The notes under the pieces are model-generated. The model ran no database searches. It was not told where the DNA came from and was given only the letters and a program-made list of their open reading frames with translations. Below, in pieces: positions 17,620 through 26,657 of a DNA stretch of 64,000 nucleotides. The position numbers were made by a program, and so were the translations under genes. The DNA lies in contig NZ_CP073745.1 of the NCBI RefSeq assembly GCF_024397975.1, positions 3,002,501 through 3,066,500 of the forward strand, read 5' to 3'. The number at the start of each line of letters is the position of its first letter. Position 1 is the stretch's first letter. The DNA is from Bacterioplanoides sp. SCSIO 12839 (lineage in GTDB: Bacteria; Pseudomonadota; Gammaproteobacteria; Pseudomonadales; Oceanobacteraceae).

Positions 17620-18243
17620 TTATAAAATGCGCCAATTTACACGCCCATTATTTGGGTCGTATTCAATTAACCGAATGTTGCCATTCAGATTCTGTTGGCC
17701 TGCATGGCTCATGTAATAACGGCAACGTCCCTGCTCTGCGATTGCATAAAACTCAGCAGAGCCGTTATCAGCAGAAGCACGGAGTGCTTCAATCAAACTG
17801 TTTTGCGCTTCAGCATCTTCAGCTGCCTCTGATTCATCCATCATTAACAGCTCTGACACTTGTGGAGCACTGTCAATTAACAACTGCTGCCATAACTGCA
17901 CACATCCTGAAGTGCTGATTGTTTCGCTTATGACTTGTCGTTGAGCTGGCTGTGGCCACCCTGCTTTTGACATAACAAGGTCACCATAAGTTTCAAGATA
18001 CGCCGGGGTACCAGCGACCAGCCACTTCTCCCGCGATCTGAGCACTGCGGAATGAAATCCGGTTTTAACGGCCTTAAGCCGGGCATCACGGGCTTCATCC
18101 ACCATGCTGAAGTAGAGTGGTAACACAACCACCAACAGCGCAGACATTACTAACAGAGCCAATGCAATTTGCATCAAACTGAAACCACCAGAACAACAAA
18201 CTTCCGGGGCTTTATTAGTAATAACGGGTTTCATCTGCGTCAT
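17620..18243 (-). CDS. MSHA pilin-like protein in the mshF/mshB position, lacking Glu5
   Basis: A 207-residue protein between mshG and mshA, where Vibrio-type clusters carry mshF and mshB. The N-terminus GGFSLMQIALALLVMSALLVVVL is prepilin-like, but the residue at +5 is Gln instead of the conserved Glu used for N-methylation and packing. A helix (ARDARLKAVKTGFHSAVLRS) and a tail CRYYM...IEYDPNNGRVNW follow; the tail is pilin-like and agrees best with an MshB-type protein. I leave the symbol empty because MshF cannot be excluded. Start: ATG at 18243 (weak ribosome-binding site); the ATG at 18234 is an alternative. It precedes mshA by 38 bp and follows mshG by about 120 bp. Confidence 0.65.
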   Translation of the reverse strand: MTQMKPVITNKAPEVCCSGGFSLMQIALALLVMSALLVVVLPLYFSMVDEARDARLKAVKTGFHSAVLRSREKWLVAGTPAYLETYGDLVMSKAGWPQPAQRQVISETISTSGCVQLWQQLLIDSAPQVSELLMMDESEAAEDAEAQNSLIEALRASADNGSAEFYAIAEQGRCRYYMSHAGQQNLNGNIRLIEYDPNNGRVNWRIL

Positions 18244-18340
18244 AACCACTTAATTTAATCCTAGCTCAGTTTGGAAAAAGAGGAGGCTTCAGTTACTAAA
18301 CAAAACAAATATTGCGATACACAAAATGACACTCATCAAC

Positions 18341-18362
18341 TAAGGCCTGTTAACAGGCCTTA
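18341..18362. repeat. Perfect 22-bp palindrome after mshG
   Basis: The core GGCCTGTTAACAGGCC is extended by TAA and TTA on the two sides and starts 4 bp after the mshG stop. A second copy of the core occurs at 43900-43917, also just after a minus-strand stop codon. No T-run follows, so it is not a normal terminator. It lies inside the msh operon, between mshG and the pilin block. Confidence 0.7.
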
Positions 18363-18365
18363 AAG

Positions 18366-19580
18366 CTACTGAACTGCCGAACTGAGCTCCCAGATTGGCA
18401 GGAATACACCCAACGCCAGCACCAGCACCAAAGCACCCAGAAAGACTAAAAGAATAGGTTCAATCGCATCTGCCAGTTGTTTTAATTCGTAGTCGACCTC
18501 TTCTTCATAGAAATCAGCCACATCATCCAGCAATTTATCGATAGCCCCGGTTTCTTCACCAACCGACATCATTTGTAACACCAGGGGAGTAAAAAGCCCG
18601 GTTGCCGATGCGGTATTGGTGAGACGATCGCCCCGCTCAACACCTGACATCATATTATTTACAGCAGAGCCAATGTAACGATTACCCACACTATCCGAGA
18701 CAATCGATAAACACTGCAAAATAGGAACACCCGCGGCCATCATCATGGCAAACGAGCGTGAAAAACGTGATAACGCAATACGTTCAAAAATACTGCCAAT
18801 TAATGGAATTCTGAGTTTCTTCTCATCCCACCATATTCCACCCTGATCTGTTTTTGCGTAGTTTTTTATAAGGAAAAAGATAGAAACAAGCCCGGCTAAT
18901 AATATGTGCCACCATGACTGCATAAAATCAGAAACAGCAATTAAAATCTGTGTCGCAAATGGCAGGTCTGTTCCGAGTTTATTAAATACACTGGTAAAAT
19001 TTGGAATAACAAAAATAGTAATAACAACCATAGCAATAGCCATCGCACTGATCACCATAATAGGATAACGCAATGCTGATTTAACACGTTTTTTGGTTTC
19101 ACGTTCCATTTCAAGGTGGGCAACCAACTTGATTAATGCATGGTCAAGATTACCCGTGGTTTCACCGATATGAACCATACTGACATAAATCGATGAAAAG
19201 ACATCAGGATATTTTCGAAAGGCAGAAGCCAGGTCAGAACCTTCGATCAATGCATCCGCAATACCTCCGAGAATTTCTTTGATTTTTGTATTATGACTGG
19301 ACTCAGATAAGCCATTCAGCGCTCGCACAATTGGGATACCGGCTTTAGTTAAGGCATATAATTGACGGGTTAGAAGAATCAATTCATCTGATTTAACTTT
19401 TTCTTCAAATAGCTTTATCGACTTGGCTTCAGCGGGTTGTTTTTTTACTCCCTGTGACAAACCCACAACTGTAATACCCTGCTGTTGCAACAAACTAAGT
19501 GCCGCACTCTCATTGGCAGAACTGATATTCCCTTCCACTTTTTTACCGTTGGTATCACGCCCCTGATAAATAAAGTCCAT
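18366..19580 (-). CDS. mshG: MSHA platform protein MshG
   Basis: A 404-residue inner-membrane platform protein of the GspF/PilC family, on which the pilus assembles. Two repeated T2SSF domains are seen. The first (about 70-190) contains LTRQLYALTKAGIPIVRAL and the second (about 275-395) contains FSRSFAMMMAAGVPILQCL. Each is followed by a membrane segment, e.g. VISAMAIAMVVITIFVIPNFT and PILLVFLGALVLVLALGVFLP. The N-terminal part FIYQGRDTNGKKVEGNI is the usual PilC start. ATG at 19580 follows GAGG. It lies 13 bp after mshE in the same operon. Confidence 0.93.
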   Translation of the reverse strand: MDFIYQGRDTNGKKVEGNISSANESAALSLLQQQGITVVGLSQGVKKQPAEAKSIKLFEEKVKSDELILLTRQLYALTKAGIPIVRALNGLSESSHNTKIKEILGGIADALIEGSDLASAFRKYPDVFSSIYVSMVHIGETTGNLDHALIKLVAHLEMERETKKRVKSALRYPIMVISAMAIAMVVITIFVIPNFTSVFNKLGTDLPFATQILIAVSDFMQSWWHILLAGLVSIFFLIKNYAKTDQGGIWWDEKKLRIPLIGSIFERIALSRFSRSFAMMMAAGVPILQCLSIVSDSVGNRYIGSAVNNMMSGVERGDRLTNTASATGLFTPLVLQMMSVGEETGAIDKLLDDVADFYEEEVDYELKQLADAIEPILLVFLGALVLVLALGVFLPIWELSSAVQ

Positions 19581-19593
19581 AAAAACCTCTGAC

Positions 19594-21300
19594 TTATTCT
19601 TCTAGTGTTGCTGATACACGGAAAACTTCATCCAAAGAAGTAATCCCTTCCCTGGCATAATCCAGTGCAGACACCGCTAACGGCCTGAAATTCGGACTTT
19701 GGGCAGACGCTCTGGCAAACCCTTCATTGTCTTTTTGTCTCAGGCAAGACAACATGTCAGGCGTCACCTCTAACAGCTCATAAATACCAATTCGCCCCTG
19801 ATAACCGGTATTATGACAATGATGACAACCACGACCTTCAAGATAAGAGTGGTTTTCGGAACCCACATCCAGTGCTTTCAGCCAGGCTTTCTCCTGCTCT
19901 TCGATGGTATGAGGCTGCTGGCAATGTGGGCATAAACGTTTAATCAGCCGCTGTGCCATCACAGCCCGTAACGACGATGCCACCAGATAATGATCAATAC
20001 CCATATCCATCAGTCGTGCCGCAGCAGAAGCCGCATCATTGGTATGTAAAGTCGATAACACCATATGACCTGTCATGGCTGCACGTAGGCCAATTTCGGC
20101 GGTTTCATGGTCACGCATTTCCCCCACCAGCACGATATCCGGGTCCTGACGTAAGGCGGCGCGCAACACCGTCGAAAACTCCAGCCCAACCTTGCTGTTA
20201 ACCTGCACCTGATTTACTCGTGGCAGGCGATATTCGATCGGGTCTTCTGCGGTAATGATTTTTTTTTCGGGCGTATTTAATGAAGTCAGGGCAGCATAAA
20301 GTGTGGTTGTTTTACCGCTACCTGTTGGGCCCGTCACCAGAATCAGGCCATGAGGGCGGTGAATTAAATAATCAAAGCGTTGCTGAATTTTTTCAGGCAT
20401 ACCGAGCGCTTCCATATCCAGAATGCCAGCACTCTGATCCAGCAAACGCATCACCACCGATTCACCAAACTGCACCGGCATGGTCGATAAACGTACATCG
20501 ATGCTACGCTGGCTTACCCGAATATTAAAACGACCATCTTGTGGAAGTCGTTTTTCAGAAATATCCAAGCCTGACATAATTTTCAGGCGGGATACCAAAG
20601 CCGAAGCAACACGACGTTCTTTTACCACCTGTTCCTGCAGTTCACCATCGACCCGCAAACGAATACGTAATTGAGTTTCTTCCGGCTCAATATGAATATC
20701 CGATGCCTTCACCTGAACGGCATCCTCAAACAGGCTCTGCAATAAACGTACAACTGGCGCTTCACTGGTATCGGATGACAGCGCCATTTCGCTGATATCA
20801 AAATCACTGCTTTGCAGCTCACCTTCCAACTCACCCGCAATATTGGCCATTTCTTCCTGTCTGCGATAGACAGAGTCCAGAATGGACAACAACTCCTGCT
20901 CACGAACAAACGCAGGCATCACCGGCTTCTTAAGCACACGCTGCAAATCATCAATGGTCATCAGATCCATTGGATCTGCCATACCAATTAATAACCCTGC
21001 ACCTTCCTCCGCTAAAACAATACAACGGAAGCGACGCGCCTGAGTTTCAGGCAAGCGTTGAATCAGCTCCTGGCGCAGTTTAAAGCGAGCAAGATCGATA
21101 AACGGGTAATTAAAATGATCAGAAAGTGCCTGTAACAGCTGATCTTCCTGAACAAATCCCAGATCAATAATCGCCTGGCCGATTTTTTTGCCGGTTTTTT
21201 TCTGCTCAGCCAAAGCCTGCATCAGCTGGTCTTCACTGATCAGGCCTTTTTCCATTAACAAATCGCCGAGGCGAACTTTTTTTCGTGTTTGCAATTCCAT
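19594..21300 (-). CDS. mshE: MSHA pilus assembly ATPase MshE
   Basis: A 568-residue GspE/PilB-type hexameric ATPase that powers pilus extension. An N-terminal MshEN domain (about 1-150, with VRLGDLLMEKGLISEDQL and repeated L-rich motifs) is of the kind that binds cyclic di-GMP in Vibrio MshE, so c-di-GMP control is likely by family. The catalytic part has Walker A GPTGSGKTTT, the Asp box ITAEDPIEYRLP, Walker B ILVGEMRDHETAE-like sequence and the His box GHMVLSTLHTNDA. Four cysteines (CPHCQQ, CHHCHN) form the zinc site. Start: ATG at 21300 after GAGG. It follows mshN by 3 bp. A diguanylate cyclase gene lies at 38012-39841. Confidence 0.94.
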   Translation of the reverse strand: MELQTRKKVRLGDLLMEKGLISEDQLMQALAEQKKTGKKIGQAIIDLGFVQEDQLLQALSDHFNYPFIDLARFKLRQELIQRLPETQARRFRCIVLAEEGAGLLIGMADPMDLMTIDDLQRVLKKPVMPAFVREQELLSILDSVYRRQEEMANIAGELEGELQSSDFDISEMALSSDTSEAPVVRLLQSLFEDAVQVKASDIHIEPEETQLRIRLRVDGELQEQVVKERRVASALVSRLKIMSGLDISEKRLPQDGRFNIRVSQRSIDVRLSTMPVQFGESVVMRLLDQSAGILDMEALGMPEKIQQRFDYLIHRPHGLILVTGPTGSGKTTTLYAALTSLNTPEKKIITAEDPIEYRLPRVNQVQVNSKVGLEFSTVLRAALRQDPDIVLVGEMRDHETAEIGLRAAMTGHMVLSTLHTNDAASAAARLMDMGIDHYLVASSLRAVMAQRLIKRLCPHCQQPHTIEEQEKAWLKALDVGSENHSYLEGRGCHHCHNTGYQGRIGIYELLEVTPDMLSCLRQKDNEGFARASAQSPNFRPLAVSALDYAREGITSLDEVFRVSATLEE

Positions 21301-21303
21301 GGA

Positions 21304-22398
21304 CTACCTCAGATCAGCACGCTTCTGTTCCAGCCACTGACGCTGCGATGGTGACAAGACATAACGATCCAATACATCTGAAAGCACAGCCATCGCCTGC
21401 TCTGGCTGCTGGTTTTGTTCAAAAGCAGAGGCCATAGCAACAGGCCAATCGGCTTTCTGTGGTTGTAATTTAATCAGCTGCTGATAACTGCTGATTGCAT
21501 CCTTATAGGCCCCTGCCATATGTAAACCCGGCGCCAGTGTGGCAAACCAGGCCTGATTTTTTTGTTGCGGGTGCTGCTGATAAAAATTAATAAACTGATC
21601 AAACTTTTGTTGCTCAAGATAAATACGTAGCTGATTGCTCAGTGATTTATTTTTAATATCATCAGGTAATTTTTTTTGAGCCAATATTTCAGCATTCAAC
21701 GCTTCTGCTTTTTGCCATTGGCCATAACGCATGGCGTTTTTGACACTCAGATATTGCGTACGAAGTTTCTGGTCATCACGATGAATTTCAAAGTGGGACG
21801 AGTTTGGGTCCGATTTATCTTTTTCAATAGTAGATTCAGTTGCTGTCACAACCTTTGGCTTAATCGTTTCTCTAGCTTTAGCCTCGGCTATTGGCGCTTC
21901 TTTTGGTTCAACCGCTTTCACAATTGGAGGAGCAATGGTTGTTACTGACAAGGATTCCCCAACAGAAGCGGCCGCTATTGGTTCACTGGTCTGTGAATCT
22001 GTTGTTTTAACCAAGGCTGTTTTTGCAGTCGAGGTAACTTCTTCAAGCTGGGGGGATTTTTCTGATGTTTCAGCAACACTGATGATTTCAGAAACTGAAT
22101 TCATCTCTGTTTGTGAGCTATTTGCAACATTTTCGACGAACGAAAAATTGACCTCAGGCTGAATTTCCGGAACCGTCTGATATTGCAGCTTCACAATTGT
22201 TGGGCTGTCAGCTGGGGATTTCTGATTTATAACATACCCGGCAATACCACCCACGATCAAAAAAGCTGGAATCATTAACCATGGAGAAAAAAAAGCTCGG
22301 CGTGTATTTTCCTGAGGCAAGACAAATGCCTGTGGCACAACCGGCTCAAGCTGCTCACGCCGATCAATGTCTTTCAGAACCTGATGCACCAGACTCAT
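21304..22398 (-). CDS. mshN: MshN-like TPR protein
   Basis: A 364-residue bitopic protein. The start MSLVHQVLKDIDRREQ is the characteristic MshN/GspB-like N-terminal segment. One membrane helix (WLMIPAFLIVGGIAGYVI) leads to a long low-complexity periplasmic linker rich in Ser, Thr, Ala and Glu. A C-terminal tetratricopeptide region follows (AEALNAEILAQKKLPDD, AYKDAISSYQQLIKLQPQ, PEQAMAVLSDVLDRY). The likely role is a periplasmic scaffold between the inner membrane and the MshL secretin. ATG at 22398 overlaps the mshM stop by ATGA. An in-frame start 45 bp upstream would lie inside mshM. Confidence 0.85.
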   Translation of the reverse strand: MSLVHQVLKDIDRREQLEPVVPQAFVLPQENTRRAFFSPWLMIPAFLIVGGIAGYVINQKSPADSPTIVKLQYQTVPEIQPEVNFSFVENVANSSQTEMNSVSEIISVAETSEKSPQLEEVTSTAKTALVKTTDSQTSEPIAAASVGESLSVTTIAPPIVKAVEPKEAPIAEAKARETIKPKVVTATESTIEKDKSDPNSSHFEIHRDDQKLRTQYLSVKNAMRYGQWQKAEALNAEILAQKKLPDDIKNKSLSNQLRIYLEQQKFDQFINFYQQHPQQKNQAWFATLAPGLHMAGAYKDAISSYQQLIKLQPQKADWPVAMASAFEQNQQPEQAMAVLSDVLDRYVLSPSQRQWLEQKRADLR

Positions 22399-23306
22399 AA
22401 ACACACCACGGCCGTTACCGCCAGCGCTAACAAGTGAGGCCAACGGCGAACAGGTTGTGACTGACGAAATGAAAACTCGGTGTCTTCTATGGCTAAGTTC
22501 ACATGCCGTACATCTAAACGTTGTGTGCCGGCACCATAACCGACCAGTAAGGCCTTACTGGCAATCACATTCACTAAACGAGGAATTCCCTGTGTTGCCT
22601 GCCATAAGGCACTGATGGCTTTATTGGTAAAAACCGGAATACCGGTATAACCGGCAAGACACATACGTTGTTGTAGATACAGGCCAAGACTTTCATCATC
22701 ACACAATGGGTTCAAACGCGATGACGAAGTAATACGTTGATACAGCTGACGAAGTTCGGGCTGGGATAACGTCACATCCAGCTCGGGCTGACCAAATAAA
22801 ACGATCTGAATCAGTTTTTGTTTTTCAGTTTCCAAATTTGAAATCAGTCTGAGCGCTTCCAGTGTTTCTCTTGGCATCGACTGAGCTTCATCAATAATCA
22901 ATACCACCTGATGTTGGTTCTTTGCCTGTATCAATAAAAAATTTTCGATATCAGCGCGCAGCTGAACCGGGTCACCGTGATGTTGATACGAAATTTCCAG
23001 TTCACGGGCAATCGCCTGCCATAAGCCCTCAGGATCAACTGCCGGATTAGGAATATAAGCCGTATGAAAGCCCTTATGATCCAGCGTATTTAACAGGCGC
23101 CGGCACAACATGGTTTTTCCTGTGCCTACTTCTCCGGTTACTTTAATAAAGCCTTCACCCGACGATAATGCATACACCAACATATCGAATGCTTTGCGCT
23201 GACTGGGCAGGTCGACATAAAAATCCGTGTTCGGGGTCAGGCCAAACGGTGCCTGAGATAGTCCATAAAATCGTGAGCAAGAATCGGCCAGCTGCATAAC
23301 TTCCAT
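22395..23306 (-). CDS. mshM: MSHA ATPase MshM, ExeA-like
   Basis: A 303-residue AAA protein of the ExeA/MshM family, thought to help assemble or insert the secretin. Visible are FYGLSQAPFGLTPNTDFYV at the start (typical ExeA), Walker A TGEVGTGKTMLCRR, Walker B VVLIIDEAQSMP and a sensor region LLVGYGAGTQ. The C-terminus ends in a hydrophobic stretch (HLLALAVTAVVCL) that could anchor it in the membrane. Start: ATG at 23306, with GGGGAG upstream and two bases after the mshL stop; an upstream TTG is less likely. Confidence 0.9.
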   Translation of the reverse strand: MEVMQLADSCSRFYGLSQAPFGLTPNTDFYVDLPSQRKAFDMLVYALSSGEGFIKVTGEVGTGKTMLCRRLLNTLDHKGFHTAYIPNPAVDPEGLWQAIARELEISYQHHGDPVQLRADIENFLLIQAKNQHQVVLIIDEAQSMPRETLEALRLISNLETEKQKLIQIVLFGQPELDVTLSQPELRQLYQRITSSSRLNPLCDDESLGLYLQQRMCLAGYTGIPVFTNKAISALWQATQGIPRLVNVIASKALLVGYGAGTQRLDVRHVNLAIEDTEFSFRQSQPVRRWPHLLALAVTAVVCL

Positions 23307-23308
23307 GA

Positions 23309-24946
23309 TCAACTCCCCTGCAACATCACCTGTGAATAGCGATCATTCAGGTACTCAATTTGTTGATCTGATAAACCGGAGCCAACCACACGCGGTTGTA
23401 ATAAAATCACTAATTCACTTTCACGAATCTGCTCACGCTCCTGGCGGAATAACCAACCCAATACCGGGATATCACCTAAAATCGGCACACTGGCGGTTGT
23501 TACGTCTTTACGATGTTGAATCAAACCACCAATCACCACGATCTGACCGGAACGTGCTTTAACAATGGAGTCGGTTTCACGCACACGGCTGAATGCTAAT
23601 GGCAGAGTATAATCATCATCGCCGAGTTCGATCACTTTCACCCGCTCTTCTACTTCCGTCACGGTTGGGTGAACGTGCAGAATCACTTCATCTTTTTCAC
23701 CCACTTGTGGGGTTACATCCAGCGCGATGCCAGAGAAAAAAGGTGTCAATTCGATTTCAGGTGCATCGGTAGTACCGGTCGAACTGGTGGTGGTGCTGTT
23801 GGTTACTTCCGTAACAAAAAACTCATCCGTACCCACTTTAATCACTGCTTTCTGGTTATTCACTGTAGCAATGCGAGGGCTGGAAAGTACTTTCACTTCT
23901 CCCTGAGTTTGTAATAGTTCAAGTGCTCCACTAAAGTCACCGACACTGAAGTCCAGTGAAAAAACACCACCAATCCGATCCGGGTTTAATAAAGGAATCG
24001 AGCGCAGACTGGTATCCCAGGAGTTTTTATCACTACGAGCCGAAAGTGTGTTCCAGTTAATACCAGCCTGATAGCCATCGTTTAACGTTACTTCCAGAAT
24101 TTTTGCTTCGATCAACACCTGCTTCTGTACACTTAACTCTGCGCGCTCCAGATATTTTTCAATCATATTCAGTGTATTAGGCTGACCTTTGACAATGACG
24201 ATGCCCGCATGTGCATCCACAACCACCTGTGCGTCCTGCTCAGAGCTGGTCATCAGCTGCAGTGTTGTTCTCAGGTTGGTCCAGAAATCGGTACCCGATT
24301 CAGTTTCAACCTGACTGACATTAATGGTACTGGTTTCTGTTTCCGTTCGACTGCGATTCGATGAATTAGAATCACTGGTGGTACTACTAACCTGACCACT
24401 ACTGACGCGCATACCAGAATTACCATTTCGCTTTACGTTCAGGTAATTGATTGGATAAATACGGGTTTGCTGCAGGCTGGGTAAAATCTGAATGCCATAT
24501 TCCGACATCACAAAATCAAAACCATAAATATCACGAACTGCACTTAATGCTTCCTGCAGGGTGACATCTTTAATGTTTAAAGAAATTTCACCACTGACTT
24601 GTGGATGAACCACCAGATTCTGATCTGTACCCTGCACCAGGCTGTTAAAAAACGTTTGTGCCGGAACCTGTCGGGCAATCACGTCGAAGCGTTTTTCCAG
24701 CAATGCATCGTCTTCACTCAGTGATGGCAATAATTGTTCAGGGTTAAACAACGTCGCCCTGCGCGGCAGTGGATCAGCCTGTAGTAATTGCTCAGGTTGG
24801 CCACTGCTGTGCAAGGCTTCTTTGTCATCATCCAGACGTGAAGTCGGTGTTGCACAAGCAGAGATCAGCAGGCATAAAACACACGCTAATACGTGTGGCA
24901 ACGGTATAACCGACATCAGTCCTGGATTCATTCTTACTGTATTCAT
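23309..24946 (-). CDS. mshL: MSHA secretin MshL
   Basis: A 545-residue outer-membrane secretin lipoprotein through which the pilus passes. The signal peptide ends in a lipobox LISAC (Cys about residue 31). After an N0/STN-like domain (SGEISLNIKDVTLQEALSAV) come a Ser/Thr-rich loop and an N1 domain (VVDAHAGIVIVKGQPNTL). The secretin core follows, with VLSSPRIATVNNQKAVIKVG, the gate region and the closing signature VPILGDIPVLGWLFR. Start: ATG at 24946 with AGG upstream. It lies 8 bp after mshK. The order mshK-L-M-N-E-G is as in other MSHA clusters. Confidence 0.94.
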   Translation of the reverse strand: MNTVRMNPGLMSVIPLPHVLACVLCLLISACATPTSRLDDDKEALHSSGQPEQLLQADPLPRRATLFNPEQLLPSLSEDDALLEKRFDVIARQVPAQTFFNSLVQGTDQNLVVHPQVSGEISLNIKDVTLQEALSAVRDIYGFDFVMSEYGIQILPSLQQTRIYPINYLNVKRNGNSGMRVSSGQVSSTTSDSNSSNRSRTETETSTINVSQVETESGTDFWTNLRTTLQLMTSSEQDAQVVVDAHAGIVIVKGQPNTLNMIEKYLERAELSVQKQVLIEAKILEVTLNDGYQAGINWNTLSARSDKNSWDTSLRSIPLLNPDRIGGVFSLDFSVGDFSGALELLQTQGEVKVLSSPRIATVNNQKAVIKVGTDEFFVTEVTNSTTTSSTGTTDAPEIELTPFFSGIALDVTPQVGEKDEVILHVHPTVTEVEERVKVIELGDDDYTLPLAFSRVRETDSIVKARSGQIVVIGGLIQHRKDVTTASVPILGDIPVLGWLFRQEREQIRESELVILLQPRVVGSGLSDQQIEYLNDRYSQVMLQGS

Positions 24947-24954
24947 AAAACCTG

Positions 24955-25332
24955 CTACTTCCCGTAATATTCTGACTGCTGCTTAACGGCTGGCTTTGTG
25001 ATTCTTCCTGAGTTGACCTCAGATACAGATGCACTCTCTAATAAAGATAGTACAAAACGATTTTTTGTCGTTTTTAACGTTACACTCGTTTGATCAATCG
25101 CAATAACCGTCGCTTGTTTGATACGATCTCCGACGGCAAGAATTTCATCATTAATCACGGCAAAACGTTGTGTATCACGCACCAGAATTTGCTGCAGATT
25201 TAATGATCTTTGGGATACCGGAGCCACGGCACGTGGTTCTGATGTCAACCAGGCAGGTGGGCGTGTTGGGTCGGCGGCGTGCAAGCTGGTACTCAGAATC
25301 ACGAATACCCATAGTAAAATCATTCTCATCAT
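24955..25332 (-). CDS. mshK: MSHA biogenesis protein MshK
   Basis: A 125-residue exported protein: signal peptide LLWVFVILSTSLHA, then DPTRPPAWL, the short conserved motif seen at the start of mature MshK and related PilP/GspC-like pilotins. A small beta domain follows (LNLQQILVRDTQRFAVIN, VGDRIKQATVIAI) resembling the HR domain of GspC. It probably connects the inner-membrane complex with the secretin. Start: ATG at 25332, six bases after GGGAGGG. It lies between mshJ and mshL with 3-bp and 8-bp gaps, so it is clearly in the operon. Confidence 0.85.
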   Translation of the reverse strand: MMRMILLWVFVILSTSLHAADPTRPPAWLTSEPRAVAPVSQRSLNLQQILVRDTQRFAVINDEILAVGDRIKQATVIAIDQTSVTLKTTKNRFVLSLLESASVSEVNSGRITKPAVKQQSEYYGK

Positions 25333-25335
25333 CGG

Positions 25336-25995
25336 TTACCCTCCCACCAGATCTTCGCGGCTACTCAGGGTGTATACCTGTAACGTTAAATCACCCCTCG
25401 GATAATCCGTCACTTCATAATCCAGCAGTTGCCAATACAAACGCCAGGGCAAAGCATCCAGTCGTTTTAAATAGGCCAACAAGCTGTCGTAAGTCGTCGA
25501 TAAACGAATTTCCATACTATGACGGTACAAATAAATACCTTGATCACTGTTCTCTAACGCTACTTTTTCTCGAGGCAATGTTGCCAGGCTCGTTACTTTC
25601 AGTGCTTTATCCTGGGTTAACATTTGTTTCAGCACGGTTGCCATATCTTCCGGTGAAACCAGCGCATCAGTGAGCATACTGATACGTTTTTCGACCTGTC
25701 GATGTTCTTCAAGCAGCACATCAATTTCGTTTCTGAGATCCTGATTAGGATCTAAAATAGGTGAGTTTTGTAAATTACCCAGTTGCTGCTCCAGTTTCAG
25801 GTTTAATGCAAAATGTTCTTCGGCTTCCGTTTGTTTCATTTGCCCCCGTTTAAAGGAAGGTTCAATAAAAAACAAAATAAAAATAAAGAACAAAACAACA
25901 TGGATTGTGATCAGAGCCAACAACTTCTCTCGCTGGCTCAGTGCCTGATAATGTTCAATGACACGCTCAGCATTAGGATGTTGCCACCAACTCAT
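25336..25995 (-). CDS. mshJ: MSHA biogenesis protein MshJ (PilO-like)
   Basis: A 219-residue bitopic inner-membrane protein. After a short cytoplasmic part (RVIEHYQALSQREKLLALI) there is one membrane helix (IHVVLFFIFILFFIEPSF), a periplasmic coiled coil (about 60-120) and a ferredoxin-like C-terminal domain, the PilO/GspM layout. Position after the PilN-like gene and size support MshJ. It is expected to pair with the PilN-like protein in the alignment complex that ties MshI to MshK-MshL. Start: ATG at 25995, overlapping the previous stop by ATGA. Confidence 0.85.
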   Translation of the reverse strand: MSWWQHPNAERVIEHYQALSQREKLLALITIHVVLFFIFILFFIEPSFKRGQMKQTEAEEHFALNLKLEQQLGNLQNSPILDPNQDLRNEIDVLLEEHRQVEKRISMLTDALVSPEDMATVLKQMLTQDKALKVTSLATLPREKVALENSDQGIYLYRHSMEIRLSTTYDSLLAYLKRLDALPWRLYWQLLDYEVTDYPRGDLTLQVYTLSSREDLVGG

Positions 25996-26657
25996 CGACT
26001 TTCTCCCTGAACCAAATGACGTTCAGTAGCGATAGTATTTTCATCATTGCCATCGCGTGACTTTGTGTCTAATTCAAATAACAACCAGGAGTGTGTTTCC
26101 TGCTTTTGCACATCGATAAAGCGAAAAGACACATCCTGGTAGGCATCCTTTTCAACCAGTGTTGAGATATAAGGTGATAATTTGGATGGGTCATCCAAAA
26201 AACCCTGCAAAACAACCTGCTGCCCCTGATCGGCAATCACAAAACGCTGCAACCAGACTCCCTCAACAGACTGGTCCCCTAGCTGTGCGACTTTGTTTGA
26301 ATAAGAATGGCTTTGTTTAAGGTGCCCCTGGGTCAGATAGCTGAGTATTTTCCGGCTGCCTTCCAGGTTTTTCTGACTCTGAGCTTTTCTCTGCTCAAGA
26401 GATGAATCCACCTCCAGCGTTGGTCGCTCAGACATAACCTGCTCAATCTGCTGCTGCAGAAATATTTCCTGCCTCTGAATTACCTTGAGCTGACGCTCCT
26501 CCCAGTGTTCATACCCCCAGGAAATCAATGTCAGCAACAACATCACAACAACATTAATGCCAACACCAAGCAGCACATAGGCAATGTCTTTGGGTAATTG
26601 CGGTGGTTTAAAGTCATCGGTGTAAAAATTAATTTGCTGCTTAACCTGCCAATTCAT
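25992..26657 (-). CDS. PilN-like MSHA assembly protein
   Basis: A 221-residue bitopic protein with the N-terminal segment QQINFYTDDFKPPQLP, which in PilN and its MSHA counterparts binds the actin-like PilM/MshI. It continues with one membrane helix (AYVLLGVGINVVVMLLLTLI), a coiled coil (about 45-120) and a C-terminal PilN-like domain. In Vibrio this function is often annotated as a second MshI protein, so the symbol is left open. Start: ATG at 26657 with GGGAG upstream, overlapping the mshI end by 17 bp. It stops inside the mshJ start. Confidence 0.8.
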   Translation of the reverse strand: MNWQVKQQINFYTDDFKPPQLPKDIAYVLLGVGINVVVMLLLTLISWGYEHWEERQLKVIQRQEIFLQQQIEQVMSERPTLEVDSSLEQRKAQSQKNLEGSRKILSYLTQGHLKQSHSYSNKVAQLGDQSVEGVWLQRFVIADQGQQVVLQGFLDDPSKLSPYISTLVEKDAYQDVSFRFIDVQKQETHSWLLFELDTKSRDGNDENTIATERHLVQGESR

